DNA from: Neocallimastix lanati (nom. inval.)
Lineage: Eukaryota > Neocallimastigomycota > Neocallimastigomycetes > Neocallimastigales > Neocallimastigaceae
Direction of reading: 5' to 3'
DNA: 62,222 nucleotides
Assembly (NCBI GenBank): GCA_016946835.1
Contig: JACVTC010000126.1
Location: 477,501-539,722 of the forward strand
The notes beneath the pieces were generated by a model that was not told the origin of the DNA, searched no databases, and saw only the letters and a program-made list of their open reading frames with translations. Numbering within the stretch: the stretch's first letter is position 1; every line of letters starts with the position of its first letter. The position numbers were made by a program, and so were the translations under genes. Shown here piece after piece: positions 27,323 to 38,924 of this stretch.

Positions 27323-27358
<36 letters not shown>

Positions 27359-29203
27359 CAATCGTATATATAGTATTTCATTATGTCATTATTTATTTTT
27401 TTTAAGATTAAAAGTATTATTTAAATAAATTTAATTTAAAATATAAATCTATGATATTATTCTTAAATAATACATTTTTTTTTATTATGCTTGTAATAAC
27501 TGGAGTATTAATAATATATATAAAAATATATACTATTTAAATAAGAAAAAAAAATTAATAAATCATAGAATTGATATAAATTTAAAATTATTATCCTGAA
27601 ATTAAAATACCGTTTTTGTTTTTATATAATAAAATTTAAAAATAAAAAAAAAAATATTTAAAATTTAATATTAAAACATAAGTTTTAATTTGTTATTTTA
27701 TAATCTTTATAATCATTTTAAATATTCTACATCTAATAAATAACTTATTATTATCAATATTATATTCTAAAATAATAAAATATAATATTGATAATAATAT
27801 GAATTAAATTTAATTATTCTATTCTTTAATACTCTTTTATAAATAGCTGTTTGATCTTTATTGTTCTATTAGTGAATACTCATTTAATTTTTAAATTGAA
27901 AGTATTACTTTATTATTATTATTACTTTATTATTTTATTTTATTTTATTTATTTTATTTTATTTTATTCAATCTGTACTTTATATTTAATATTTTACTAT
28001 TAATTTTATTTTATTTTATTTTATTTTATTTTATTTTATTTTATTCAATCTGTACTTTATATTTAATATTTTACTATTAATTTTATTTTATTTTATTTTA
28101 TTTTATTTTATTTTATTTTATTTTATTTTATTTTATTCAATCTGTACTTTATATTTAATATTTTACTATTAATTTTATTTTATTTTATTTTATTTTATTC
28201 AATCTGTACTTTATATTTAATATTTTACTATTCATTTTATTTAATTTTATTTTATTTTATTTTTATTAATACTTTACACTCTTATATCACTTCACTATTT
28301 ATTTTATTTTGTTTTTATAATTAATTTTTTTTATTTTATTTTATTTTGGTTATTATTTATATTAATTCTTTACAATCATATATTCTTTAAAAAATAATTC
28401 AATCTAATTAACCATTATAAATTATTTTAATAAATATTATTTTTTGATTATACAATATTGATTTTCATATGCTTATTTTTTTATAATTTTTATGACTAAT
28501 AAATAAAATATTTTGATGGAATATTTTGTTGATAATAATATATATACTATTTAATATTGACCATTGCAATTGTTACAAGATATTGAGGGGCAAAAGTTAA
28601 TATTATTAATGAAATGTATAATTATTATTATTTTAATAATTTTATTTTATATATAATTATTTATTATTTATTATTTATTATTCAATTATTTATTTATTAT
28701 TCAATTATTTATTTATTATTCAATTATTTATTTATTATTCAATTATTTATTTATTATTCAATTATTTATAATTGTTTATTATTTATTATTTATTATTTAT
28801 TATTTAATTATTTATTATTTATTTATTCAATTATTTATTGATTATTATTTATATATTATTATTATATAAAAATTTATATAAAATTATATTTTGGTAAATT
28901 TTTATTTTATATTTAATTTTATTTTTTACTTTTTCAAAAATTATGTAATAGATTTGATTTTAATCAATATATTGATAAATATAATATATCATATATTAAA
29001 ATCAAAGATAGAGATATATTAATTTTATCTTAATAATATTCAATATTTTTCAATAATACCTTATTATTAATAAAATATATATAATCATTAATCAATAATT
29101 AATAATATAAATAGAAAGTAAATCTTAAAAAAACTTATATTATTTATTAATATAACAATTAGATTTATATTAATTAGAATTATATATTATTTTTTTTGCT
29201 TTT

Positions 29204-29251
<48 letters not shown>

Positions 29252-29895
29252 TTTTATTTTTAAATAAAAAAATAAAATTATTTTTTATTATTTTTTATTA
29301 GAATATCTTTGGATTTAGGTTAATATAATAGTTATAAAGTAAGTGTGATATATGAAATGATAATGAAATATATTATTTTATATAATTTTATTATTTTGGT
29401 ATAAGATAAAGGAATATAATAATAAAAAAAATAAATATAAAAATGACTATCATAAACAATTGAACTTTAAATATAATTTTGTAATATTTTTGTAAAGAAT
29501 ATTAAAATAAACAAATAATATAATTATATTCTTTACATATATTATTATAAAATTGCTTTTATAAAAATATCAAAAATCATAAAATAAATAATAATAAACA
29601 AATACATTATATGTTATATAAAATAATGTATATTTACTTCTATATTTATTTTTTTTTTAAAAAATTATAATAGAAATTTAAATTTTGGAGTTTATAAAAT
29701 TTATATAATATATTTATAAAAACTCAATATAAATAATAGATTTATACATTATTTAATTGTAATAAATATATATTAACAATTATTTTTATTTTTTTTTTGT
29801 AAATATAAATATATTTATGATATATTATTTTTATAATAATAAATAATTATATTATCAATTTATACATTAATTCTATTTATAATTAAAAGAATACA
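27223..29895. other. AT-rich intergenic region with satellite-like repeats
   Basis: No gene seen. At about 27905-28260 a CAATCTGTACTTTATATTTA block recurs four times, separated by TTTTA pentanucleotide runs of different length. At about 28650-28860 there is TTATTTATTATTCAA repeat; the open frame 28614-28841 over it is spurious. A T43 tract occupies 29207-29249. Confidence 0.55.
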
Positions 29896-31117
29896 ATGGA
29901 ATCATTTCAAGGAAGAGCTCCACCAACTGGCTGGAATGATTTACCAGCTTCATTAAGTCCAAATCTTAAATTTGGAGGAGGTTCAAAAAAAAGAATTAAT
30001 CGTAATAATTTATATCAACAATATTACAGTAATAATAGTTTATATTCATCTTATTCCTCTTCTAGTTCTCAAGATTTTGGATCAAATCAAATGGTTTCAC
30101 CAAACTATAATCCAAATGGTCCACCACCAATGATGGGCCAAGGTGTTCCACAACCAATGATGGGTAGTCAAAATAGTTTATCCCAAAACCCACCACCACA
30201 ACAACCACCAATGATGGGTAGTCAAAATAATTTATCTCAAAACCCACCACCACAACAACCACCAATGATGGGTATGCAACAACAACAAACTTCTCAAGTT
30301 CCATCTGTTAACTATTTTAATCCAGCTTCAGCTATTCCAGCTCCAACTTTCAATAGTCAAAGTTATAATAGTACTAATACTTATCAACCAAATAATTATG
30401 CATCTCAGGCTGCTACCACACCTAGCTATGGAAATAACAATGCATTAAATGCTACTACCCAACCTGCTAGTAATATATCTAACGATAGAAAAACATATAT
30501 AATGAATGTATACAATAAACATCTTGATACATATAATGCTTCTTGTAGTGTAAGTTTAAAATAAAGTTTTTATCACTTTTTAATATGATATTGATTATAT
30601 TTGAATATATTAATATGTTAAATATAATTATTATAATATACTAATTGTATTAATTTTATTAAATTCCTTTATTTAAATATATATATATTTACAATTTACA
30701 TTTACATAATAATAATATATATATAGTTGTTCCAAAGAAAAATTTATGAAGATGCTCGTCAAAGAATTAACAACTTGTATGAACAATTAAATGCTGGAAT
30801 GATTGATGATCAAACTTTCGCTATGGTAGAAGCAATTGCAAATGGTAAGTAAATAATTATAATATATTAGTATTAGAATTTATATTATTATTTTTAAATA
30901 TTTTTTAAAATGAAGTAGATTTAATTAAATATTTTTTTTTATTTTTTTTTAAAATTATAATTAAATTTATTAAAATTTATTGTCTTATATTATAGCACTC
31001 GAAACTAAAGATGCTAATACAGCATCAACAAATGTATCATATTTAATGAGAAATTCCAATGAAATGAAATGGGTTTTAGGTGTTAAGGAACTTGTTGATT
31101 TCATTATTAGTAATTAA
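29896..31117 (+). CDS. SRA1-domain protein (steroid receptor RNA activator protein-like)
   Basis: Three exons, 29896-30549, 30727-30844 and 30996-31117, with GTAAGT donors and TATAG acceptors, give 297 aa. The N-terminus (APPTGWNDLP, then FGGG) matches the GWNDPP motif at the start of animal SRA1 proteins. The C-terminal 80 residues (FQRKIYEDARQRINNLYEQL to MKWVLGVKEL) form the helical SRA1 domain, also found at the C-terminus of Sec31. The middle is Gln/Asn/Pro-rich, with two tandem 18-residue units (PPMMGSQN-x-LSQNPPPQQ). There is no WD40 region, so this is a stand-alone SRA1 protein and not Sec31. In animals the family is linked to transcription co-regulation; its fungal role is not known to me. 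Confidence 0.8.
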
Positions 31118-31800
31118 ATATTAATAAATCAATAATTTCTACTTCGAAATTAATATTAATTTGATTAATATTAAAAAAAAAAAAAAAAAAAAAAGATATC
31201 GTTTTTTTTTTTTTTTTAATTTATATAAGTAAATATGCGTATATAATTGAATTCATAGAATTTTAAATAAAATTTTAAAATTAACATTGCTACTACTAAA
31301 GTTTTTATATTTAAATAAATAAAATTTAATAAATAATATTAAATATATATATATATAATAAAAAAAAAAAAAGAAATTGTTTGATATTAAAAAAGATAAT
31401 TAAATAATTATTAATATAATAAATAATATTAGTAATATGAATTTGTAAAAACAAAAAAACAAAAAAAAAATAAAATAATAAAAAAAGTATATAATTATTC
31501 TTAAATTAATAAATAAAATCAAAATAATAAAAATATTAGTATTAACAATATTAAAAATAATACTAATAAAAAATAAAAATCAAAATAAAAATAAAATAAA
31601 GGAAATCATTTTTTTTTATTTCAAAAATTATTAACTTTTTTTATATTGTATTTATTCATAATAAATATATATAATATATAATATATATGTACAATATAAA
31701 ATTTTGTTTATAATAATAATTAGTAATAGTGACACTATAAATTAAAGATTTTTTTTAAAAAATTTTTTTTATTTGATTTTGTATTATGTTAAATAATTTA

Positions 31801-31835
<35 letters not shown>

Positions 31836-31946
31836 AAAAATTATTATTATAATAAATTATATTATATTTAATATAATATAAATAAAATAATACAAAAAAT
31901 AAAAATAAAAAAAAAGGGTCTAAAGCATTAGTATTGTTGGTTATAA
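31118..31946. other. convergent intergenic region
   Basis: AT-rich sequence between the 3' ends of the SRA1-like (+) and ClpX (-) genes, with short A/T runs and TA repeats. Nothing else seen. Confidence 0.4.
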
Positions 31947-33682
31947 TTAATTACCAACTTCTACATGCTTTATACCTTCATTTTCAATAGTAATATTTTC
32001 TTTGGTTGTATCATCAGGATTTTTATTATTTTCTTTTGGTGATATAATAAAATTATCAAATGATATTTTATTATCTTTTAAACAAGCCATTAATCTATCT
32101 TCTTCTCCATATTTATAGATGGTTGATTTTGTAGAGTTAATAATATTATTAGTTACACTAGTTTTATGCTTTATTTTATTGTACTTTTCATTTTTGAAAT
32201 CAGATGCCATAGTTAATGGTTTTTTCTCATTATTAGATACAACTACATATCTATAATCTGAACCAAAATATTCATACATTATATCATTTAAGATTGATTC
32301 CTATATTATTATATATTTTAGAAAAAAAAATTTTTTTTTTTTTGTTAGAACTTCTTTAATTTTAATTTTATTTTTTTATTTTTTTTTTATTTTTTTTTTA
32401 TTTTTTTTATTTTTATTTTTTTATTTTTATTATTTTTTTTTTGTTATAAAAAGATTATAAATTTTATTAATAATAATTGAAAGAAAAGAAAAGAATAAAA
32501 AAAAAAAAAAAAAAAAAAAAGTCAAAATTATATACCAATATTCTTCTTAATCCTCTAGCCCCAGTTTTCTTTTGAATAGCTAATTCAGCTATTGATTTAA
32601 GAGCTGTATCTTGGAAGAATAATTGAATCTGTGTATATTATTTTTTTTTTTAATGATATTATTAATTATATAGACTTAATTCCTTTAAACTTTATTTAAT
32701 TTATTTATTTATTTTATTTTAAAGAATTATATATAAAAATAAATTTATATTATATCTTACACCATTTCTTTTAAATATTTCTTTATATTGTTTAACTATT
32801 GAATTCTTTGGTTTTACAAGTATGTCAATTAGATCCATTACTTTTAATTGATTAGTATTGGCTAAAACTGGTAATCTTCCAACAAATTCTGGTATTAATC
32901 CATATTTTACTAAATCCTCTGGTTCTACATAATTTAATGGGTTCTTTATAACATCATCTTCATCAACTTCATTTTCTGCATCATCTGAGTCAAATCCAAT
33001 GCACTTTTTTTTTTTTTTTTTTTTATTTTAAAATTATTTTTAATTCATTTTAAATGATTAAGATTATATATATATTATAAAAATTATAAGAATTAATGAG
33101 TTAAATTAAAATTTATTTAATTTGAATAAATTAATTTTTTTTTTTTTTTTAAATACTTACTCTTCTTTTGCTTAATCTATCAATAATAATTTTATCAAGA
33201 CCAACGAATGCACCAGAACATATAAACAATATATTTGATGTATTTACTGTATAAATATCTTGTTGAGATAGTGATGCAAGACCTCTTTTATTATGATTAT
33301 TTTTAACTGTAATTGTAACATTTGTTCCTTCAAGTAATCTTAATAAACCCTACATATTTTTTATAGTTTATTAGTATTAATATTATTATTTATTATTATT
33401 AATAATAGTTTTATATAATATTATTTATTTATAAATTATTTATTATATATATATATATATAATTTTATTAAATTTGATTATTTGATGGTATAAACATACT
33501 TGTTGAACGCCTTCTCCAGAAACATCTCTTTGACCAGAATTTACAGAATCAGAACGTCTAGCAATTTTATCAATTTCATCAATAAAAACAATACCTCTTT
33601 GGGCTCTTGAAACGTCATAATCAGAATTCTTTAATAATTAATATATATATATATAATTTTTATTATAATTAATACATGTATA

Positions 33683-33716
<34 letters not shown>

Positions 33717-34498
33717 TTTTTTCAATTTCTTATTATTAAATATAATAATTAAAATTATTAATAATCTTCTTCTTCTTATTATTTTTTTTATATTACCTGT
33801 AACAATCGGGCAATACATACTTCAGCATCTTCACCAACATAACCAGCTTGTGTAAATGGTGTTGCATCATTTAGTGAATATGGAACATCTAGTATTTCAG
33901 CAATTGTTTTTGATATTAATGTTTTACCTGTTCCTGTTGGTCCAACTAATAAAACATTACTTTTATCAAGAATAACTGATTCATCTTCACTCTTTTTTTT
34001 ATTTGTATTCATCGAATATGACGGATTGTCATGCCATATATTTGCTGCCATTCTAGCTTTAACTATTAAACAGTAATTATATTATTTTTATTTTTATTTT
34101 AATTTTAATTTTATTTTATATTATATTATTATTATTTTTTTTAAATAAAGTAATAAATAAAATGATTTAAGTAAATAAAATATATATTATAATAAGATAT
34201 TACTTTATAATAAATTTTATTTAATAATTAATTTATAATTTCTTATATAAATTTAAATATTTACTTTCATCTTGGAAATCAATTTTTTCATCAGAAATAT
34301 CATTTGTTTTAATATAATGATTATATAATGCTACTGATAATGTTTGTTTTAATCGATCTTGACCGATAACATATTTATCTAAATATTCTCTAATCTGCAT
34401 ATTGATTAATTATTAAAATAATAAAAATTTCATTATTTTAATAAATAATATAATATAATTTATTTAAAAGTTTAGTATTATTTAAATACATTTTTTTA

Positions 34499-34529
<31 letters not shown>

Positions 34530-35252
34530 TAATGATAAATATATTGAAATTTAAGATTTAAATATGATATAGAAAGAAAAATAAATAATAAGTATTAAAT
34601 ATTTTATATAATGTGTTTTTACCTCTCTTGGATTATTAAAAGATGTATTATTATAGATTTGTTGTTGGAACATAGTTTTACCATCAACATCTTGATTATA
34701 CATAAATGAGTTAGAATTATATATTTTATTTGGATTTGCTGATATTGATGATCTTCCAATAGTTAAAGTTTTTGATGTTCTACTACTTGATACTGTTGAC
34801 ATATTTAATGGATTATTTACTAATCTTTTACTTTTTGGTATATTTTCATTTCGTTGTTGTAAATGATGTTGAACTTGTTGCTTTACCTGATTTAATTGTT
34901 GTTGGTATTTAGAATTACAAGATTCACTGCCATTTTTAATATTAAGATCTTGTGATTTTTTAACTGAGGAAGAAGATGGAGTTGAAGAATTTGTTTTTAA
35001 AGACTTATTTTGATTTCTTCCTGGTCTTCCAGGATCCTTTGTACTTGATAATGGTGAGACTTGAATTATAGTGCTGGCTCTAGGCCAATTTTCCATTTTA
35101 AATTGAAGAGCATTATTAATTGATTTATAGTTATTAAAATTGGAAGTATTAGAGTTTAAAAGGTGATATAATTTTTTGGGATTAATTCTTCTTAAAATTT
35201 TATTTCTGTATAAACCATTAACTATGCCATTAGAAGAGATTATCATAGCCAT
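31947..35252 (-). CDS. CLPX: ClpX-type AAA+ unfoldase, organellar
   Basis: An ATP-driven protein unfoldase of the mitochondrial-type compartment (a hydrogenosome if this is a gut fungus). Eight inferred exons: 35252-34623, 34394-34265, 34062-33797, 33628-33500, 33349-33161, 33003-32761, 32628-32536 and 32300-31947. All are GT-AG and in frame, giving 677 aa. The basic N-terminus ([11 protein letters not shown]) looks like an organelle presequence. Next comes a Ser/Gln-rich region with no four-Cys zinc domain, as in eukaryotic Mcx1-type proteins. Core motifs are [12 protein letters not shown], Walker A GPTGTGKT (294-301), pore loop GYVG (327-330), Walker B IVFIDEID (D359/E360), [18 protein letters not shown] and sensor-2 GARGLRRI (552-559). 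An IGF triplet (450-452) sits at the ClpP-docking loop position, followed by an acidic insert. The roughly 100-residue C-terminal tail is unusual. Confidence 0.93.
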
Positions 35253-35285
35253 TTTTTTTTTTTTTTTTATATTATTATCTTATTC

Positions 35286-35316
<31 letters not shown>

Positions 35317-36244
35317 TTATATATATAATATATATATACATATATACAAATAGATTTATTAAATATAATAAATATATAATTAAATAATAATATATAATTT
35401 AATAATAATTAAAAATTATTTCAATTTTCATTCATTAATTTTTATATAGAAAAATAATAATAAAAAATTTCAATTTTCATTCATTAATTTTTATATAGAA
35501 AAATAATAATAAAAAAAAAGTATGCCTTTATATATATATATATATATTTTTATCAACATAATAAAATTTAATAATATAATAATTACTTGTATTTTTAATA
35601 TGTATTTTAAAATATATATTAAAATAATATTTTATTAATGTGTGAAGAAAAAAATATTCTAAAAAAAAATATAAGGAAATTTTAATTTTGATATTTTGAT
35701 TTATTTATGTTATATCACTTTTCCTAAGAATGTATATATATATATATTTAATAAATTAAATTGAATTAATTATAATAAGAATCAGCGATAGTAATTTTTA
35801 TCTGAGAATATTGTTTTATTGCTTTATTTCATTTATATATAATGTATATGAAGTATAGAAATACTAATTTTTTTTTTTTTTTTTTTAAAAAAAATAATTA
35901 TAAAATAATGAAAATAAAAAAAAATATAGAGTTCAACAAATTTACAATCACGATGTTTGTTATTTATTTATAAGATATTAAAAAATAATAAAAAATTTAA
36001 AAAATAAAAAATTTAAAAAATAAAAAATTTAAAAAATAAAAAAATTAAAAAATAAAAAAATAAAAATAAAAACAAAAAAAAACAAAAAACAATAACAACA
36101 AAAAAAAATGCAATAATAAATATATTAATTTATATTAATTAAAATTATTATTTGGTATAATAGTAAATGTATTAATTAGAGTATTAATAGAAAAAAAAAT
36201 TTTTTTTTTCCTTTTTTTTTATCACTACTCTCTTTAACTTAAAC

Positions 36245-36277
<33 letters not shown>

Positions 36278-37190
36278 TGACCCGATTATATATTTATTAT
36301 AACATATTTTTGGAGATTTAATAATATGATAGAAATTTAATATAGTATAAATTATAATTTTTATTTTTTCTTATATATATATAATTAAGCTTTGTTTTTA
36401 TGTTATATTTTATTTTATTTTTATTTTATTTTTATCTTTTCATTCATTTATTATTATTTTTAACTGAATTATTAATTATTTATTAATAACCTATGACTGA
36501 TTTTATTTTTAATTAAAATTTCAATTAATAATGTTGGGAGATTATAGGGAGAGCTTAATTATATAATTTATAATAAAAAAAATTTTATTAAAAAAAAACT
36601 TTAAAAATAAATATATAATCATACAGATAAACAAACAATCAAATGAATGAATAAATGAATAAATAAATCTAACACTGTTAATGAAAAAATTGAAATAATT
36701 GTAATAACATTTACATATTTTTATCAATTACTATTCAAAAAACTATAATTAATATGCAATATTAATTATAATTTTTATCAGAATATTTTATTTTTTTATA
36801 TTTTTTTAAAAAAAAAATTTATAAAAGCATTAAATATATTATAATTTTAATTGTAATAATTATATTTATTTATTTATTTATTTTTATAAAATGTTAATAG
36901 ATTTTTTTTTTAATTACTATTTATAACAAAAAGTATTTAATAAAAATTACAAAAAAAAAAATAATAATAAAATAAAATACAATTATTATGTATATATACA
37001 TTTATTTTTTTTACATAATTACTTAATATTACCAATTTTTTTTTAAAAAAAAAAGATTATGTTTAAGAAATAAAAACAATTTTAGGGGTTATATTTTTTT
37101 TAATGAATTAACAACCTCTATATTTGTCTTTTTTTCTTTTTTCTTTTTTTCTTTTTTTCTATGAAATAATACTTAAATCATTTTAAAAAA

Positions 37191-37221
<31 letters not shown>

Positions 37222-37829
37222 ATAGAAAAAAAGATAAAAAAGATAAAATAAAATATATTGTACAAATTATAATTTATAAATGTAAAATTTTAATAATTCT
37301 ATCAAAAATATAAATTTTTTTGATAATTATAATTATTAATGGTTTATTCACTATTAATATTTATTCCAGTAAAATAAAAATATAAACTAATGCTATAAAC
37401 TATATAAAAACATTACAATTATATAATATATATATATAATATCTGTTAAAATAATCACATTTTATTTTATATTTTTATATTATTAATATTATATTTTTAT
37501 ATTCTTATATTATAATCAATATTATATTTTTATCTTATATTAATATTTTATTCTTATATTTTTATGTTGTGTAACATTTATCTATGTGTATTAATTCATA
37601 GAATTATCACATGATTAAATATGTAATTTTTACTATAAAAAATAATTATTTTTATTATCTTAAAAAAAAAGGGAGTTCTTTACATTAATAAAATTTATGT
37701 ATTAACTAAATACAAAAATTAAATAAAGTTTATTATAAAAAACACACATACTTTTCTCAGATTAAGAGTCTCAATTAGCTCTTATTTATAAAAACATATC
37801 CGTTATTTAAAACCGCCTTTCTTATAGAT
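35253..37829. other. AT-rich intergenic region upstream of the copia-like element
   Basis: No gene seen. A 53-bp unit is tandemly duplicated at about 35408-35515. TAAA and AAAATAAAAAATTT repeats lie at about 35980-36060, and TAAA repeats at 37190-37225. A TGTTGTGTAACA at 37565 could be the start of the copia element's 5' LTR, but no matching 3' LTR is in the window, so this is only a guess. Confidence 0.4.
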
Positions 37830-38900
37830 ATGAATACTTCTAACAATTTAGATTCATCTTCAACTCCAAGAGAGATATTAAATGAAGAGAACTTTGATAT
37901 TTGGGCGTACGAATTGAGAACAAATCTCGAAATAAATCACATAGACAAATACATCCAATTCGACGCCAACGAAGAATTAAATGAGTTATATGATAAACTC
38001 AAATCTAAAAAGGAAGATAAGAAGAATATTGAAAATTCAATTTCTCTAATTAAAGAAAAGGACGGTAGAGCTCGCCAACAAATCTTATGTTCGGTTTCCA
38101 AAGAAACCAAAGCCACCTTGATAGGCCTTCGATTAAAATCGGCCTACGAAATGTATAAATATCTGGAAAGCGAATATAATATCATAAATATCAACAAAGT
38201 TCCAGATTTATACGACCGTTTAAAAAATCTAAGAGCCAAGACGGACAAAGAAGTAATCAAATTTACTACAGAATTCGAACATCTTTGTAATCTACTCAAA
38301 GAATTAGGAAAAACAATAGACGAAGATGAAAAATTCAAATTACTCCTGAAGGGACTCCCAGGGGAATATAAAAACTATGTCAAATTTAATTATAAAGACA
38401 ATCTTCAAGAGATTGCAAATGAAATCAGAACTATAGCCAAAAGAACTTTAAATGCGGAAGACCCAAAGCCAGTGGAAGAAGTTTCTTTTATAAAAAATAC
38501 GAATCATAATCATTCCCAAAATAATTCTAGGAATAATAATCATAATAATTATAATAACAATAACAATAATTATAATAATAATTATAATAATAACTATAAT
38601 AATAACTATAATAATAACTATAACAATAATAATCGGAGAAGAAGAAACCAGAAAAATAGCAAAATTAACAGGAACAAGACCAAAAGAAATAACGAGAAGT
38701 ACTGTTCAATCTGTGACAAACATGACTATTTCACAAGAAATTGCTACTTTAATGCAAGGAATCCTAATAATAAAATTAAAGAAATAGCAAGAAAGTTCAG
38801 CAATATTAACCTAGCCCAAGATACAATCAACAACCTAGAAATCATTGATGCCCTCAGTGACTATGATGAATCTCAAGAAACCCATGAAAAGAATATCTGA
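37830..38900 (+). CDS. copia-type Gag (UBN2/gag-polypeptide family)
   Basis: 356 aa. Residues about 20-215 resemble the UBN2 / copia gag capsid domain (FDIWAYELRTNLE, DLYDRLKNLRAKTDKEVI, LLKGLPGEYKNYV). An Asn/Tyr repeat follows (about 225-270), then a basic stretch and a Cys motif. In that motif the three cysteines have zinc-knuckle spacing (CSICDKHDYFTRNC), but the histidine sits at position 7 and Tyr at the usual position 9, so zinc binding may be impaired. The ORF ends at TGA (38898-38900) and the same frame is open beyond it into pol. Confidence 0.85.
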   Translation: MNTSNNLDSSSTPREILNEENFDIWAYELRTNLEINHIDKYIQFDANEELNELYDKLKSKKEDKKNIENSISLIKEKDGRARQQILCSVSKETKATLIGLRLKSAYEMYKYLESEYNIININKVPDLYDRLKNLRAKTDKEVIKFTTEFEHLCNLLKELGKTIDEDEKFKLLLKGLPGEYKNYVKFNYKDNLQEIANEIRTIAKRTLNAEDPKPVEEVSFIKNTNHNHSQNNSRNNNHNNYNNNNNNYNNNYNNNYNNNYNNNYNNNNRRRRNQKNSKINRNKTKRNNEKYCSICDKHDYFTRNCYFNARNPNNKIKEIARKFSNINLAQDTINNLEIIDALSDYDESQETHEKNI

Positions 38901-38904
38901 CTAG
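38898..38904 (+). promoter_or_regulatory. TGA-CTAG stop-codon readthrough context between copia gag and pol
   Basis: The gag stop is followed by CTAG. The reading frame is open for eight codons before the next ATG (38925) and then to 42773. UGA-CUAG is the best-known readthrough-prone stop context in eukaryotes and viruses. Frame and motif are seen; readthrough itself is inferred. Confidence 0.65.
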
Positions 38905-38924
38905 ATGGAGAAAATCCATATGAC

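Noticed and set aside
28614-28841. 75-aa open frame
   Set aside because: Low-complexity TTATTTATTATTCAA repeat.
30062-30304. 80-aa Val-rich minus-strand open frame
   Set aside because: Antisense of the Gln/Pro repeat in the SRA1-like exon.
37565-37829. 5' LTR of the copia element
   Set aside because: A TGTTGTGTAACA start is tempting, but there is no second LTR copy or clear primer-binding site to confirm it.
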